Origin: Nematostella vectensis
Lineage: Eukaryota; Cnidaria; Anthozoa; Actiniaria; Edwardsiidae
Assembly (NCBI RefSeq): GCF_932526225.1
Contig: NC_064041.1
Span: 11,390,813-11,454,812, forward strand
Length of the DNA stretch: 64,000 nt
Direction: 5' to 3'
This document shows positions 31,201-41,685 of the stretch, piece by piece. The position numbers and the translations under genes are program-made. A model generated the notes under the pieces. It did not search any database, was not told the origin of the DNA, and was given only the letters and a program-made list of their open reading frames with translations. Every line of letters begins with the position of its first letter. Position 1 is the first letter of the stretch.

Positions 31201-31547
31201 TTATCTTCCTCGTTAACATTGACATCAGCTTGATTGGCACGAATCTGTTGTAGAATTTCATTAAAATGGATGTAAACATTAGAATTGTTTATACCGGCAC
31301 ATCTTCTCTGAAGCGACGATTTGAAGTCCCTCGAGCACACGAAATCGTCTCGAGCTGTCGCGAATTTCTCCCGTAAGAGCATGACCTCATCTTTGCCGAT
31401 AAAATGTCGGACTTTCAATATAAACCCAAGAAATAGTTCTTTGCTGTCTAGTTCGTCTTCCTCGTCGCTTTCTAGAACAATAATTGGCGCGGTTTTCGCA
31501 TTAGACGGGGCACTTTCGCGCGACTGTCTCGTCCCATCTTCCGCCAT
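28299..31547 (-). CDS. DAXX: DAXX orthologue, histone H3.3 chaperone, single exon
   Basis: One uninterrupted frame of 1082 residues starting MAEDGTRQSRESAP in a good context (AAAATGG). It has the complete DAXX layout. A SUMO-interacting motif PIIVLESDEEDE near the N terminus; the N-terminal helical bundle about 38-107 (KELFLGFILKVRHFIGKDE); and the histone-binding domain about 215-430, with the family signature AYNFGCHLTDS...DPALDD and LNEVFRKYVHLG. An acidic/basic linker and a second SUMO-interacting motif AIIVLSDDDD at the very C terminus follow. In animals DAXX deposits H3.3-H4 with ATRX at repeats and works in PML bodies. The protein is longer than human (740) because of a disordered Ser/Asn-rich C-terminal half with 99-bp tandem repeats. 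Vertebrate DAXX has introns; here none is seen, which could mean intron loss, though position and promoter do not show retrocopy hallmarks such as a poly-A tail. Confidence 0.92.
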   Translation of the reverse strand: MAEDGTRQSRESAPSNAKTAPIIVLESDEEDELDSKELFLGFILKVRHFIGKDEVMLLREKFATARDDFVCSRDFKSSLQRRCAGINNSNVYIHFNEILQQIRANQADVNVNEEDKPCTSGNRLNEPPERKRSIIPQKNTFARDFGNCKQDTGSRSTIKHVTSVPGTSKEADRDCEIIILDDDSTPSSLKSKESHTEKNGEGKEGKPQNTSESKEERRKRHAKKLKAIAKLEKKLEMYDEEIKRLDLVELSLEEMEHGHSSYIKKSKLEEKCNEIWNKICFLQRRPTNTGRVVEREVKCKSTGVPQIDRAVKRFLKNRTTFPDIFDIRNLVSNAVKKHKLKFSASVQDELANEIFTDIGNKMQKKRKKDFAYNFGCHLTDSCKPSKDPALDDHILLQKLEDNKRRGESALNEVFRKYVHLGRMHGIEGYNGAPSTSSGLLSDDSDGEPLNEQNQERKKRRRESGDTDDSVKARKKEKKRREEQRDKESSLDFESSQELSEESFVHIEENSVDIDFDSAEDVSCSISETEPLDIDQSQLQACLEKSQQERRGSDNITYACSISAEGDNSRGNKEERNKGSTPVLENSQEVSSCEVEKLLIDLDSVEDATSKPQASLQETFIDQPAFGISNKDVVPDNDVTSEHNSSDKKYFLKIPQLNKDQGKLMGKISELVKKQGLARKSVDRSQVNGCQASGSKVCEDSFTSDNQGRFSNDFENTVPSLSMNQGLTGDNQDSSILHDNGFSKDFDNTVIKVPSLKKNRGKLDRKIAELLKKQGLAKAAEPSVSKVDGLKNLNISQHDNSELGHSSPNYVCPSLGQSREESFQGQRTANGNNINPVEVHRITSGQSSPFVEASRCDQSQHNSSHGNSPGKVQVNTSGQSSPFVEASRCDQSQHNSSHGNSPGKVQVNTSGQSSPFVEASRGDQSQHNSSHGNSPGKAQVNTSGQSSPFVEASRGDQSQHNSSHGNSPAKVQLNTSGQRLLAVNTFTDDQSQYYSSHGSSPGMYCSPLELFRNKKQCNGQINQKPGIDTNGNGLANVGMNSPQQSPKSTSKLKSVSKLNGVPNGHSPKQKSVNAIIVLSDDDD
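28615..29035 (-). repeat. 99-bp (33-residue) tandem repeat in the DAXX coding region
   Basis: About four and a half in-frame copies of a 33-residue unit (SSPFVEASRCDQSQHNSSHG and following NSPGKVQVNTSGQ), around residues 838-976. Two central copies are almost identical at the DNA level, so copy number is likely variable between individuals. Confidence 0.9.
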
Positions 31548-31613
31548 TTTCGACTTTTGTCTCGAGGATCGATTTCATGCAGAGAACATCCCATAAACAC
31601 AGAAGATAGAAGA

Positions 31614-32146
31614 TATCCATATAAGGAATAATTTATGGTAATGTAGACGTTCCTTTACTGCCATTGGCTTGTTCTAGATAACAAATGCTAATGTACCTAT
31701 CAAGCACATGTCATATGCTAATGTTATGCAAATAAATGTAAATTATGTCTTAAAACAGGAAAATACCAGGCTATAAACCGGTTATACAGGAAATTGCGAT
31801 TTAATCGTGATAATCAGTCCATAAACCAGTTTTACAGGAAGTGACAACTAATACTGCGCTTCAAGAAAGAAAACAGACTAGTCAGGAAACAAACCGGCTA
31901 AGCAGGTTAGGAAGCTTATCATCGCCATGTTTCAAGGAAAGAAAACGAACAAGCAAACAAAAGAACAGCACAGCCCTTATCCAGGAACGATGGCGCTGCT
32001 TCGAAACAGCCTATAGACTAGACCATCAGCTGCTGTGCGTGGCGAGGGAGAAGACACCTGCCTGGTCTCCTTGCTGCGCAGAGCGATGCGTGACTCCGAC
32101 TGCGTGACAACGTCTACATTACCATAAATTATTCCTTATATGGATA
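31614..32146. mobile_element. MITE with perfect 38-bp terminal inverted repeats
   Basis: 31614-31651 and 32109-32146 are exact reverse complements (TATCCATATAAGGAATAATT and following). The interior (533 bp in all) has no coding frame. Parts of the interior recur directly downstream: 31630-31710 resembles 32157-32240, and 31977-32100 resembles 32248-32370, so a truncated second copy sits next to it. The element is only about 70 bp upstream of the DAXX start codon and may overlap its promoter. Confidence 0.75.
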
Positions 32147-32405
32147 AGAACTAATTTATGGTAATGTCGACGTTCCTTTACTGCCATTGGCTTGTTCTTG
32201 ATGACAAATGCTAATGTACCTATCAAGCACATGTCATATTTTCCTTATCCAGGAACGATGGCGCTGTTTCAAAACAGCCTATAGACTAGACTATCAGCTG
32301 CTGTGCGTGGCGAGGGAGAAGACACCTGCCTGGTGTCTTCTCCCTCGCAGAGCGATGCGTGACTCCGAGTGCGTGACAAAAGCGTCTACAAAAGTGACTA
32401 ACACC
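32147..32405. mobile_element. Truncated adjacent copy of the same MITE
   Basis: Starts with ACTAATTTATGGTAATGTCGACG, matching the first copy just inside its end, then jumps to the block containing CAGGAACGATGGCGCTG and AGAGCGATGCGTGACTCCGA. It lacks the right inverted end. Confidence 0.65.
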
Positions 32406-34258
32406 TGCTAAGTAAAAACTAAAAATTTCTTCATCTTCTCTTCGATAACAAAAGAATAAATGGCAGGTGGTGGTCGCACCATGACCTCGATGCATCATGG
32501 GGCGAAGCCATTATGCACAGCGGGGCAAATCATTTGTCGAGTGCACTCGTCCGAGCAAGGTCTCCTCCGCGGAATCACTCGTGCTTTGTGCAATGGGGAT
32601 CAATGATTGGCTGCCCCATCTAAAACCTATTATGAGGAAAATTAATAGCGGAGCTCCCGCGCGAAGCGCCGCGTGAGCGGAGCCCCATACCTAAAAAGGG
32701 GTATATAAAACAAATATGGTAACAGATATCGGTAACCCATCGACTCGAGTTTTAGTGACGCGATGTCCGTCCGTCCATCCGTCACTTAAAAGCATCGTAT
32801 GAAAACCAAACTTGGCAGGTGTCATGTATGTATCAAGGGAGGTGCAAAACTGTGGTCACGTGATCGGTGACGTCACTAGAAGCACAAATATTCAAAACTT
32901 GTGTCATGTAGACGAGTTGGTCGCGTGAAATCGTTGACGTCGTCAAAAACAGAAATAATAATATTTAATATTTTTTTTATATTATTGAGCGAAAATAAGC
33001 AAAGATTTGGTGGAATGGCCCGGCTTTTAGGCAATGCCAAAATCTATATATAATCAAAGAATAAAAAGGTCAAACTGCGGCCATCGACGCCTCATGCTTG
33101 CTCCAGAGAGCATTAACTTGCAAGTGTTTCGCGAACGGGAAATTTTGATAGAAAAAAAAATGTTTTAAAAGTTACTGTTTACTTGCTAAACAATTACGAG
33201 TTATGGCCCTTTTTCTAATAAATGACTGTGTATTTACCATTTAAGCTGAAAAAACATGTCGTAGGTTAGACTTCTTTTGAAATTCCCCTTTTTCAAAGCG
33301 GTTGTGTTTCAACATTTATTTTAAAAGCTACAGAAGCATCTGCCGTAGTTATTTACAACTACTCGGGCGAAACAGTGTTAATGCGTTGCTCCGGCCGCCA
33401 AAACAAAGCAATATATGGTACTAAAGCGGCGTACTCGGCCTCTGTCCTTCCACGATTTTGTCTGTTTGTGTCGCGGACAATGTCATGTTACTATTATCAA
33501 TATTCTACGAACTGTCGCCAACGATTTCAAATACCTCAATTTTCTTCTGGCTCCCTTCATTCAAATTGTTTGAAGCGTATTCATTGGACAGCACTGAAAT
33601 GGCTTCAAATCACGCCACCGATCCGCAAGGCTCTGGCCAATGAAAATGCACCAAATGTTAGTCTGTCAGTTTGAATGACAGAATCCAGAAAGCGGTTTAG
33701 CAGTTGGAAATTAAAGACGACAGTTCGCAGGATGGTGACAATAGCAGTAATGCCTCTATACTGATTTTGGCTAGGTCATATTTTCAACTTCTTAGAAAAA
33801 ATCAGTGGCTTCGGTCACTTGATGACGATCACGCACTAAATTTCCGACCTTTAATATTTGAATTTTATTTTTGTAGGCGCTGACGCAGTTGTTATAGTAA
33901 CAACGTTCTCAGCCTGTGTGCATCCGGTATGAAAATGCTTATTGTATACAAACTACAACTTTCTATGACAAACGATAATAAAAATATACGGTGATGTCCT
34001 CTTGCTATCAATTCAAAGATGGCATTGTTTCCATCTCCGAAAGATTGGTGTAAAAAAATAACCTAGATTTTTTTTCAGTCCGTTTCCGTCTTTAATTTCC
34101 TTCGCTAGTGTGTAAATTACAGAATCTAACAGGATGACGCTGTGGGGGATGGGGGCAGTACGCTACTGATTCCAGCACTTCCTGGAAACATGGTTTCCAA
34201 AAAAAAAAAAAAGATGAATTGTGAATAAAAAAGTAAAAAGTCTGTACCGTCATAGTTT
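32406..34258. other. Noncoding DNA, probable decayed transposon
   Basis: No gene supported. 32640-32700 contains a GC-rich imperfect palindrome (GGAGCTCCCGCGCGAAGCGC, later GTGAGCGGAGCCCCAT) of a kind that suggests a repeat end; the rest is unremarkable. The 3' UTR of the FATP gene should lie at the right end. Confidence 0.45.
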
Positions 34259-37200
34259 CTAGAGTCGAAGTTTCTCATCTAAAATCAGTTGATACTTCTC
34301 GCTATCTAGGGGAAGATAAGAACCTGTCTTGATATCCAGATAATAGAGCGGATCCTTAACATGACCAATGTCAAAACCTTCCTTTTTTAGCTTAAATTTC
34401 TGGAATTTGAAAGTCCCGGTCAAATCTACGGCCTTCATAACACGAACAAATCTAGGTCTTGCGTAACTAGGCAACGCTGTTTTAAATTGACAAGCAAGAT
34501 CATCCAGCTCCAGAGAATTTTCGGTGTCGACAATCGCCATCATTCCCGCCTTTCCTTCGGCGCCCGGAACTTCAACTCCGTACACGACCACATCCCGAAG
34601 ACCAACGAATTTACTAGCGATGGACTCGACTTCGGCGGTAGAGACATTCTCGCCGAGCCATCGGAAGGTGTCGCCAGTTCGGTCTCGGAAATAGACATAA
34701 CCGTACTCGTCTTGGACGACTATATCACCGCTTAAGAAAGCATAGTCGTCCTTGCTGAAGACACTGCGGGCGATTTTCTTAGACGTCTCGCGCTGATTGA
34801 GGTAACCATCGAAGCGCATCACAGCAGAACCTGTAGGAAAAAAGGTAAGGGAATGCGGTGATGCGGTTTTGTCTTAAAATTGGTCTTTTATTTTTTCGGG
34901 TTTTGGTAGGTCTGGTATTTTGAAATAAAGCAGTTTCCGGTTTTTCTCAAAACTCTGACGCAGTTCTGTATGTGTGCGTTTTCAAGTTTATGTGCGGTTT
35001 TGCGATTTTCGTGGCCCCCAGACACACACAAGACACTAAATACCAAATAACCAAGTAAATAGCTTACTTTTGATAATTCTAGACACCATCTCTCCAGCCT
35101 CTCCCGGCTGGCAATCCACAGCAAGCCCATCAGGCCCTCGGATGAGTTCTCCAGTTTCAGGATCAACTCGGACAACCTTGACGGGATAAGCGGAAGGGAC
35201 AATACGGGATGTGAAACCTACTGCACCAACTTGGTTATCAATATTGATAACATTCGCATTGCCTTCAGTAGACGCATAGAATTCTCCTATCTTTGTGATG
35301 TTAAAACGGGACTGAAATTCTGTCCAGATCTTCGGGCGGAGCCCGTTGCCAATGGCCAGGCGAACAGAGTGCTGGTTGTCAGTTGGGCGGGGAGGTTGGG
35401 CTAGAAGATAGCGACACAACTCCCCAATATACTGGACGACCTTAAAAAAATACAAAAATACTTTTAAAGGATGAAGAATTATTGTTAAGGTATTTCTGGC
35501 ATTATTAACATCGGAAGCGTGTCCAGAGGCTCGTCCAAGGAGTCTGGACCCCACTGATCATGTGACGAGAGGGTTGGCTATTCTATGTGTGTATTTGGAT
35601 AGAAAAAGAACTTAGGATGCCAATTGAATTTAATCTTAATTGACCCGTTATCAGTGAATTACAACTCTGGACCTCAACCTGTGTTTTTCTCTAGACATGT
35701 GTTTTTCTCTACACAGTATGGTTTGTATGGCTCCTCACCTACCCTTACATACCTACCTTTTGAGGAGCAAATACAGTGGAACAGTCATTTTTTTCAACAG
35801 CATAACTTCGATTCCCTGGTAACTTGAACTGTTTCCCATTTCACTTGGGGGTTATAGATAACCACGTATTACACAGGTTTTGAAAAGATCTCAGTATACA
35901 ATATATGACATACCTTACTATACCTCAATTAAATAGTGATTTTACTTACAGTAACGTTATGCTCAATGCACTCATCCCAAAATCTACTAGCAGAGAATTT
36001 CTTCCTCAAGACAAGTGTTGATCCATGGACGATGCAGTACCCAACAGCTAGGATACCAGCGGCAGAGTGGTAGAGTGGCAATGGACAGTAGACGACGTCT
36101 TTAGTGGTGCCTCCTAGTAGAGGGTATAGACCAGTAGCCATGAAATACCTGTGAAACATTATGTCTTCAGCAAACCAACCTAACTCATGTAAATTCCATA
36201 ATTATTCGAATAATCACCCTCCTTTAGATAAGAGCCCCCTTCCTAATAATGGCCTCACCCTCAACTATGGATTTGGAATAAGATACCCCTTCCTAATAAT
36301 GGCCTCACCCTCAACTATGGATTTGGAATAAGATACCCCTTCCTAATAATGGCCTCACCCTCAACTATGGATTTGGAATAAGATACCCCTTCCTAATAAT
36401 GGCCTCACCCTCAACTATGGATTTGGAATAAGATACCCCTTCCTAATAATGGCCTCACCCTCAACTATGGATTTGGAATAAGGTACCCCTCCCAAAAATG
36501 GCCTCACCCTCAACTATGGATTTGGTATTAGTGCCCCCTTCCCTCCCAAAAAAACAGATCCCAACAAAAGCACTAATTGAATGGCCTAAATCTTCATTTC
36601 ATTTAGTTCACATTGAGATTCTCACATTATAACATGGATCTACTTATTATTTATTCCTTTAACTTCACAATCAATCCTAATTCCAAAATTAGGAAAATAA
36701 ACACCACCTCACCAATAAGCACTCCCAAACACCAGAATAATGATAACGGTAGTTAGGACATGGCACAGGACAGCAGTTTTATTGAAGAATTTTAAAAATC
36801 ATAATTTTTGTACTGTATTTAAACGAATAAGCTCCTCCCCCAAATAAGCGCTCCCCCTTTGAACCAAAACTATTAATAAGCGCCTCCCCCGAATAAGCGC
36901 CCCCCTTTGAACCAAAACTATTAATAAGCACCTCCTCCGAATAAGCACCCCCCTCCCCTCTCCAGGTTTTATGTAACTGAATAAAATGACTATCATAATG
37001 TAGTTCTAAGAGACAAATATTTAATGGATGAAAGTTCATTGAAAATAGCTGCCTCACGTTGTAATAATGATATAGAAAAAAGAAACTGATGCAGTATAAA
37101 ACTGATATTAAATGAATCAAACACTTCGGCCTTTTGTTCAAAATTTGCCCTTTTCAATAAGCGCCTCCCCCAAATAAGCGCCTCCGCCAATAAGCGCCCT

Positions 37201-40200
37201 GTCTGAGAGTCAAAAATTTAATAAGCACCTGGGTGCTTATTCAAATACAGAATGCACATGCTCTAAATGCAAATCCTCGACATGCGTCTGTGACTTGCTG
37301 TAGCTGTTACAAGATGTATTTTTTAGTACAATAAGTTTCATTGCACAGTGGAAAAGTGTGCAATAAAACTCTCACTATTTTCTTTGTTCTATTACATGTA
37401 ATCTCTAATGAGAGCTTTTGGCAGACTAGTCGTTCCTTCCAAATAGATCAAATCAAGGTTACCTGGAATTTCTTATAAAAGCAGCTTTTAGCAGACAAGT
37501 CATTCCTTCCATATAGATCAAATCAAGGTTACCTGGAATTTCTTATAAAAGCAGCTTTTAGCAGACAAGTCATTCCTTCCATATAGATCAAATCAAGGTT
37601 ACCTGGAATTTCTTATAAGAGCAGCTTTTAGCAGACAAGTCATTCCTTCCATATAGATCAAATCAAGGTTACCTGGAATTTCTTATAAGAGCAGCTTTTG
37701 CCAGACTAGTCGTTCCTTCCATATAGATCAAATCAAGGTTACCTGGAATTTCTTATAAGAGCAGCTTTTGCCAGACTAGTCGTTCCTTCCATATAGATCA
37801 AATCAAGGTTACCTGGAATTTCTTATAAGAGCAGCCTTTGGCAGACCAGTTGTCCCTGATGTATAAATGTACATCAAGACATCAAGATGACTCTTCTGAT
37901 GGCTGTGAACTGCTTTCTTAGGAGAGCTGTCACGTAGTGTCTGATCTAAGCTCACTGCTGGAATCGCACTGTTACCATTGTTGCCATGGCAGTAAAAGAG
38001 CATATTCTCTGGAAGCTTGTCTTGAATTTCTACAACAGAATCTAGAACAGCAAAGCAATGTTAGACAGTCAAATAAAAGTAAATAAAGATGAAAAGCTGG
38101 TAGTGGCTGATGTGGTTAGTATATAAAAAAAGAAGAGGAATAAATTTAATAAGACTTGCTCTCATTTTTGTCAAGAGAAGGAAAGTGAAACTGGCTAAAA
38201 TACAAAAAAAAGGGAAAAACAATCAATGCATTGAGTTTAATGTTGAAAATGTTCATGTGTTTTGTGTAGGCAAAAATATGTTAAAAATCCATAAGAGTTA
38301 AAATTGCCAAGAGATGTATTTTCATTTTTCTTGAAGGATTCAAGGGTGGAGCTGTCACCCCCTTTCCTTATAATTAATACAACTTTGGGCTATCTTAGCT
38401 CACTCCATCACACAAACCTGCAAAATTACTTCCAAATATAATGGCCTTAGAATTAGCCGCAGATATACAATGCAACAGGGAATCCTGGTGAAGATTGGTG
38501 TTGATAAGGGCTGATATAACCCCAATCTTTGATAACCCAAGCCATATTAGTATAAACTCAGGTCTGTTTTCCAAGATAAGAGCAATAACATCTCCTTTGG
38601 CATATCCTTGGGACTTGAAATAGTTTGCTATCCGATTGGCAAATTCGTCAGCTTCTTTGAAAGTCCAGCTCTTTCCCTCAAAGACAAATGCAGGTTTGTT
38701 TGGAAGGCTGGCAGCAGTCGATTCAAACAAGTCAGCCATTATGACGTTTTTGTAGTTGTAGTATCGACATTTGAGCTGAACAATGGTAAAGGCAATAATG
38801 GCCCTGCAACAAAATTTTAAGAGAAAATACTCAAGTTTTAGATGTAAAATGGGTCAGTTATTTGACTGCATTGTTTCAGGCAACAGAGACAATTTAAAAT
38901 ATGATGAACCAATCACGAATTAACACAGATCTGTCTTCCAAAAGCAGGCATGCCAAATGTGCATGATTTATAAACAAGCATATGAAGTTCAAGTAAATCT
39001 AAACTTTCATGCTTTCCAGAACAAATACCAAGGATAAAATATTACAGCCCCAAAATAAAACAACCCTGAATTTCTACCTCAAAATACTAGGTCCCACAGT
39101 GGCTCACGAGGAGACTATGTAAATACTCGGCTTTGTGACACAGCTGTCCCAGCTTTGCAATAAGCTGCAACAACTCTTCTTACAGTTTCTATCTGCCTTG
39201 CATTATTACTGGAATTTAGGGATTTCTCCACACTATGTACTTATCACAAACATCACAATAGCAAAAAAAAAAAAAACAGAGCATAAAAACAGGGGAGGAG
39301 TGGGTTGAAATGAAAGGATGAAAATGCACTAGATTTCCTGGAATTTGAACATAAATCTCTGAGCTTCAAAGTAGCAAAAAAAAAAACACCTTACACCAGA
39401 CCGTTGGTGTCTCCAATATAGATTCAAGAACAGAATTGCAACTTGCAAAAAGCTACATGAAAACAAACAGTTAACTCCCCTCCCCACCACCTTCCTCACC
39501 CCCCCCCCCCTCTCGGCGATCTTGAGTTATAATTATGCAATTTGTTTCAGCAGAGAATTATGTAGGAATAGTTTTAACAAAATCTCGAAATCTTCATAAA
39601 ATTTTAATAGGATCCTTTTTAGAAGCCATTCTAAGCTAGTTTAAAAAATAGGCCCGTAAACATGCATGTAACACTGCAACAATTATTTACGGCAACTGTG
39701 TAATGCTTATCATACATCTATAGGGTATTTTAGTATCATCGTACTATGAAAACTGTTAATAAACGGTATAAGAGTGATAAGAATTTAAAAACATTTAAAA
39801 AAAAGAGAAAAAAAAACTCTTTCGAGAGGTATTCGAACTCTTGACCTCTCTCTCACACACGAGTCCGATGAGCTAACCCCTTGGCCACGTGGCTCTCAGC
39901 AGAAGACCGAGGTACTAAAATTATTTTTATTACTGCTTTGTATTGAACCCTTTGTCCTTCGGAAAGTTATGTCGAGCATGACAAAATAATAAATACTTTA
40001 AATATGTTTGACCCTACAGAGAACCTCAATAAAGCTCTTTATTAAAAGAAATCAGATACGGGCAAAAATACGCGACTCGTGCGTTTCCGCACGAATTGTA
40101 AACACTTTTATAAATCACTAACGTAACGTTTCATTGAGTTTATTTTTTGTTTAACAAATCCCAAAATCTTTTGATTATTTAGATATTTTCTCATTTATAA

Positions 40201-41222
40201 GTGATTCTTAACTAACGCTTCATAACGAGCAAAGCCCGGATTATATCCAAGCAAACCTCGCGAAAGCGGTCACTCATTGTGGTCACTCTTACACACTTTT
40301 TCTGCATGATGACATAGTAGCTACTCGCACATGCGCAGTAGCTACAAAAATAAATGGTGTCTGATTCTCTCCCGAAGGCCAAAGTTCCCAGCAGTCCTTG
40401 AGGGTAAATTCACTCTTACTGTTTTTTTTTCAACGTGCTACTTACACATGTGCAGTAGCTAAAACAGGCTACTCGCACATGCGCAGTAGCTACAAAAATG
40501 AAAAAAATAAATCATCTTTATCTGGCATTAGTTATCATCCATATTCGTTTTTGCACATTTTGCTGTGCAGCTTGCAACATGATACATGGAATTGCTTGCT
40601 ACAGAAAAAAAAAAACAGTTTCAAACCAAAAACTGACATGACTTTTGCAAAGTACATTTGTGATGTTATTCATTTGTCCCAAAACCCCCAGGATGTGGAC
40701 AATTCTTAGAGTCGGAAACAATCAATTCCCCCACCCCCTCGGTTATATACTCTCGTTCAAAAGTGCTCTAAACCCCCAGGTTAACTCACACTTCACCGGG
40801 ACAATGGGGGTATGGGTTTCCTATGACTAGTGTATCATAACACTGTTATTAAAAGCTCACTCCTGATTATTACGAACTTACTTCAGGTCACGTAGGATTG
40901 TTTTGAAGAACACTCTCGGGAAGTTACGCCCGCCCGAGCACAGAAACACTGCCATAAATATGGCGGGAAAAAATAGCCATGAAATCTGCAAGGCATAGAT
41001 TAGCCAAGCGATTGCTACACAGATACAAAGCCAAACACTGGTTTTCTTCATTTCTCGGAGCCGGCGGATGATACGAGACGGGGTTGAGACCTTACGCAAA
41101 ACCCATGGACTTTGATCTACGGCAGTTCGCATTCCAATGATTGCTGAATATTCAATGTTTGACAAAGCTCCATTTCTCTCACGTGAGAGTTTGTTAAAGA
41201 ATGTTGATGAACTTTCACGCAA
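34259..41222 (-). CDS. SLC27/FATP long-chain fatty acid transporter (acyl-CoA synthetase), six exons
   Basis: Exons in transcript order: 41222-40882, 38803-38418, 38041-37813, 36148-35950, 35440-35068, 34830-34259. All five junctions agree in phase; the model is 699 residues (family about 620-650). After a ~75-residue N-terminal extension there is a hydrophobic region ([16 protein letters not shown] and following [12 protein letters not shown]). Then come the AMP-binding P-loop [14 protein letters not shown], the FATP segments [82 protein letters not shown] and the C-terminal [14 protein letters not shown]...KDPLYYLD. FATPs activate very-long and long-chain fatty acids with ATP and CoA, driving uptake, at the plasma membrane or ER. 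The sequence is closest, from memory, to the FATP1/FATP4 branch, so I give no member symbol. The start may be a downstream Met. Confidence 0.93.
36228..36535. repeat. 50-bp minisatellite in a FATP intron
   Basis: Six head-to-tail copies with exact 50-bp spacing (CCTAATAATGGCCTCACCCT marks each at 36243, 36293, 36343 and so on); the inner four are nearly identical. Confidence 0.92.
36830..37240. repeat. Cluster of AATAAGCGCC(T/C)CCCC repeats
   Basis: Multiple copies of AATAAGCGCCTCCCCC-like sequence, with two longer units that include TTTGAACCAAAACTATTAAT. Located in the FATP intron 36149-37812; a dispersed-repeat remnant. Confidence 0.6.
37410..37850 (-). repeat. 70-bp tandem repeat of the FATP exon 3 donor boundary
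   Basis: The last ~35 bases of exon 3 (from GCCAAAGGCTGCTCTTATAA) plus its GTAACC donor and following intron recur five times downstream in transcript direction. The ACCTGG donor mark lies at 37461, 37531, 37601, 37671 and 37741, exactly 70 bp apart, with the true donor at 37811-37816. All five copies keep the CCAG|GTAACC site. Confidence 0.9.
39823..39897 (-). pseudogene. tRNA-derived sequence, degenerate
   Basis: On the minus strand TGGCCAAGGGG fits an A box and AGTTCGAATAC is close to a B box, at about tRNA spacing, followed by a T-rich tract that could end Pol III transcription. The T stem, anticodon stem and acceptor stem do not pair properly, so it is a pseudogene or SINE head, not a working tRNA. 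Confidence 0.45.
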
Positions 41223-41685
41223 AGCAGAGTAGATGATCCAGGCTTTACGACTTGCCGGCGAGAATTTCCAAATAAGGAAAATAACACAAACCGATATAAT
41301 CTCGGATCATGAACTCAAGTCGATATTCAATCGCATTGGCAACTATCGTGTATACGAAAAAATATCGACTAAATATCGACTAAATACGGACGTCATTCGA
41401 TCTTTGTTTAGGGCTCTGTTGTTAGGTGCCAATGTTGTGTTAGAGATTCGTAAAGCTTCTCAATTATTTTTAACGTGCTTTTATTAGGAACATTATTTCT
41501 TTTTAAAATTGACTTCATTTGCGTGATGGATAATTTATGACGGTGGCTAACTCCTTCTAATCGAGACGACTTTGGCAGATCGCGTGAAAACCTGTGCCTA
41601 TTCGATTTTGTAAAAGACCTTCGTTCTATTCGCTGGAATCTACTCCAATCAGGATAACTAGTGCTAAAGAAGGTAGAAAGTCATT
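41223..41685. promoter_or_regulatory. Shared divergent promoter interval, FATP and PLAT-ankyrin genes
   Basis: Only 463 bp separate the FATP start codon (minus, 41222) from the PLAT-ankyrin start codon (plus, 41686). The interval must contain both 5' UTRs and promoters unless upstream noncoding exons exist. No clear TATA box at a fixed distance from either gene was seen. Confidence 0.6.

Noticed and set aside
33375..33674. Plus-strand frame of 99 codons
   Set aside because: No domain, no splice partners, and overlapping frames; lies in repeat-like intergenic DNA.
39823..39897. Functional tRNA gene
   Set aside because: A and B box-like sequences are present, but acceptor, anticodon and T stems do not pair.
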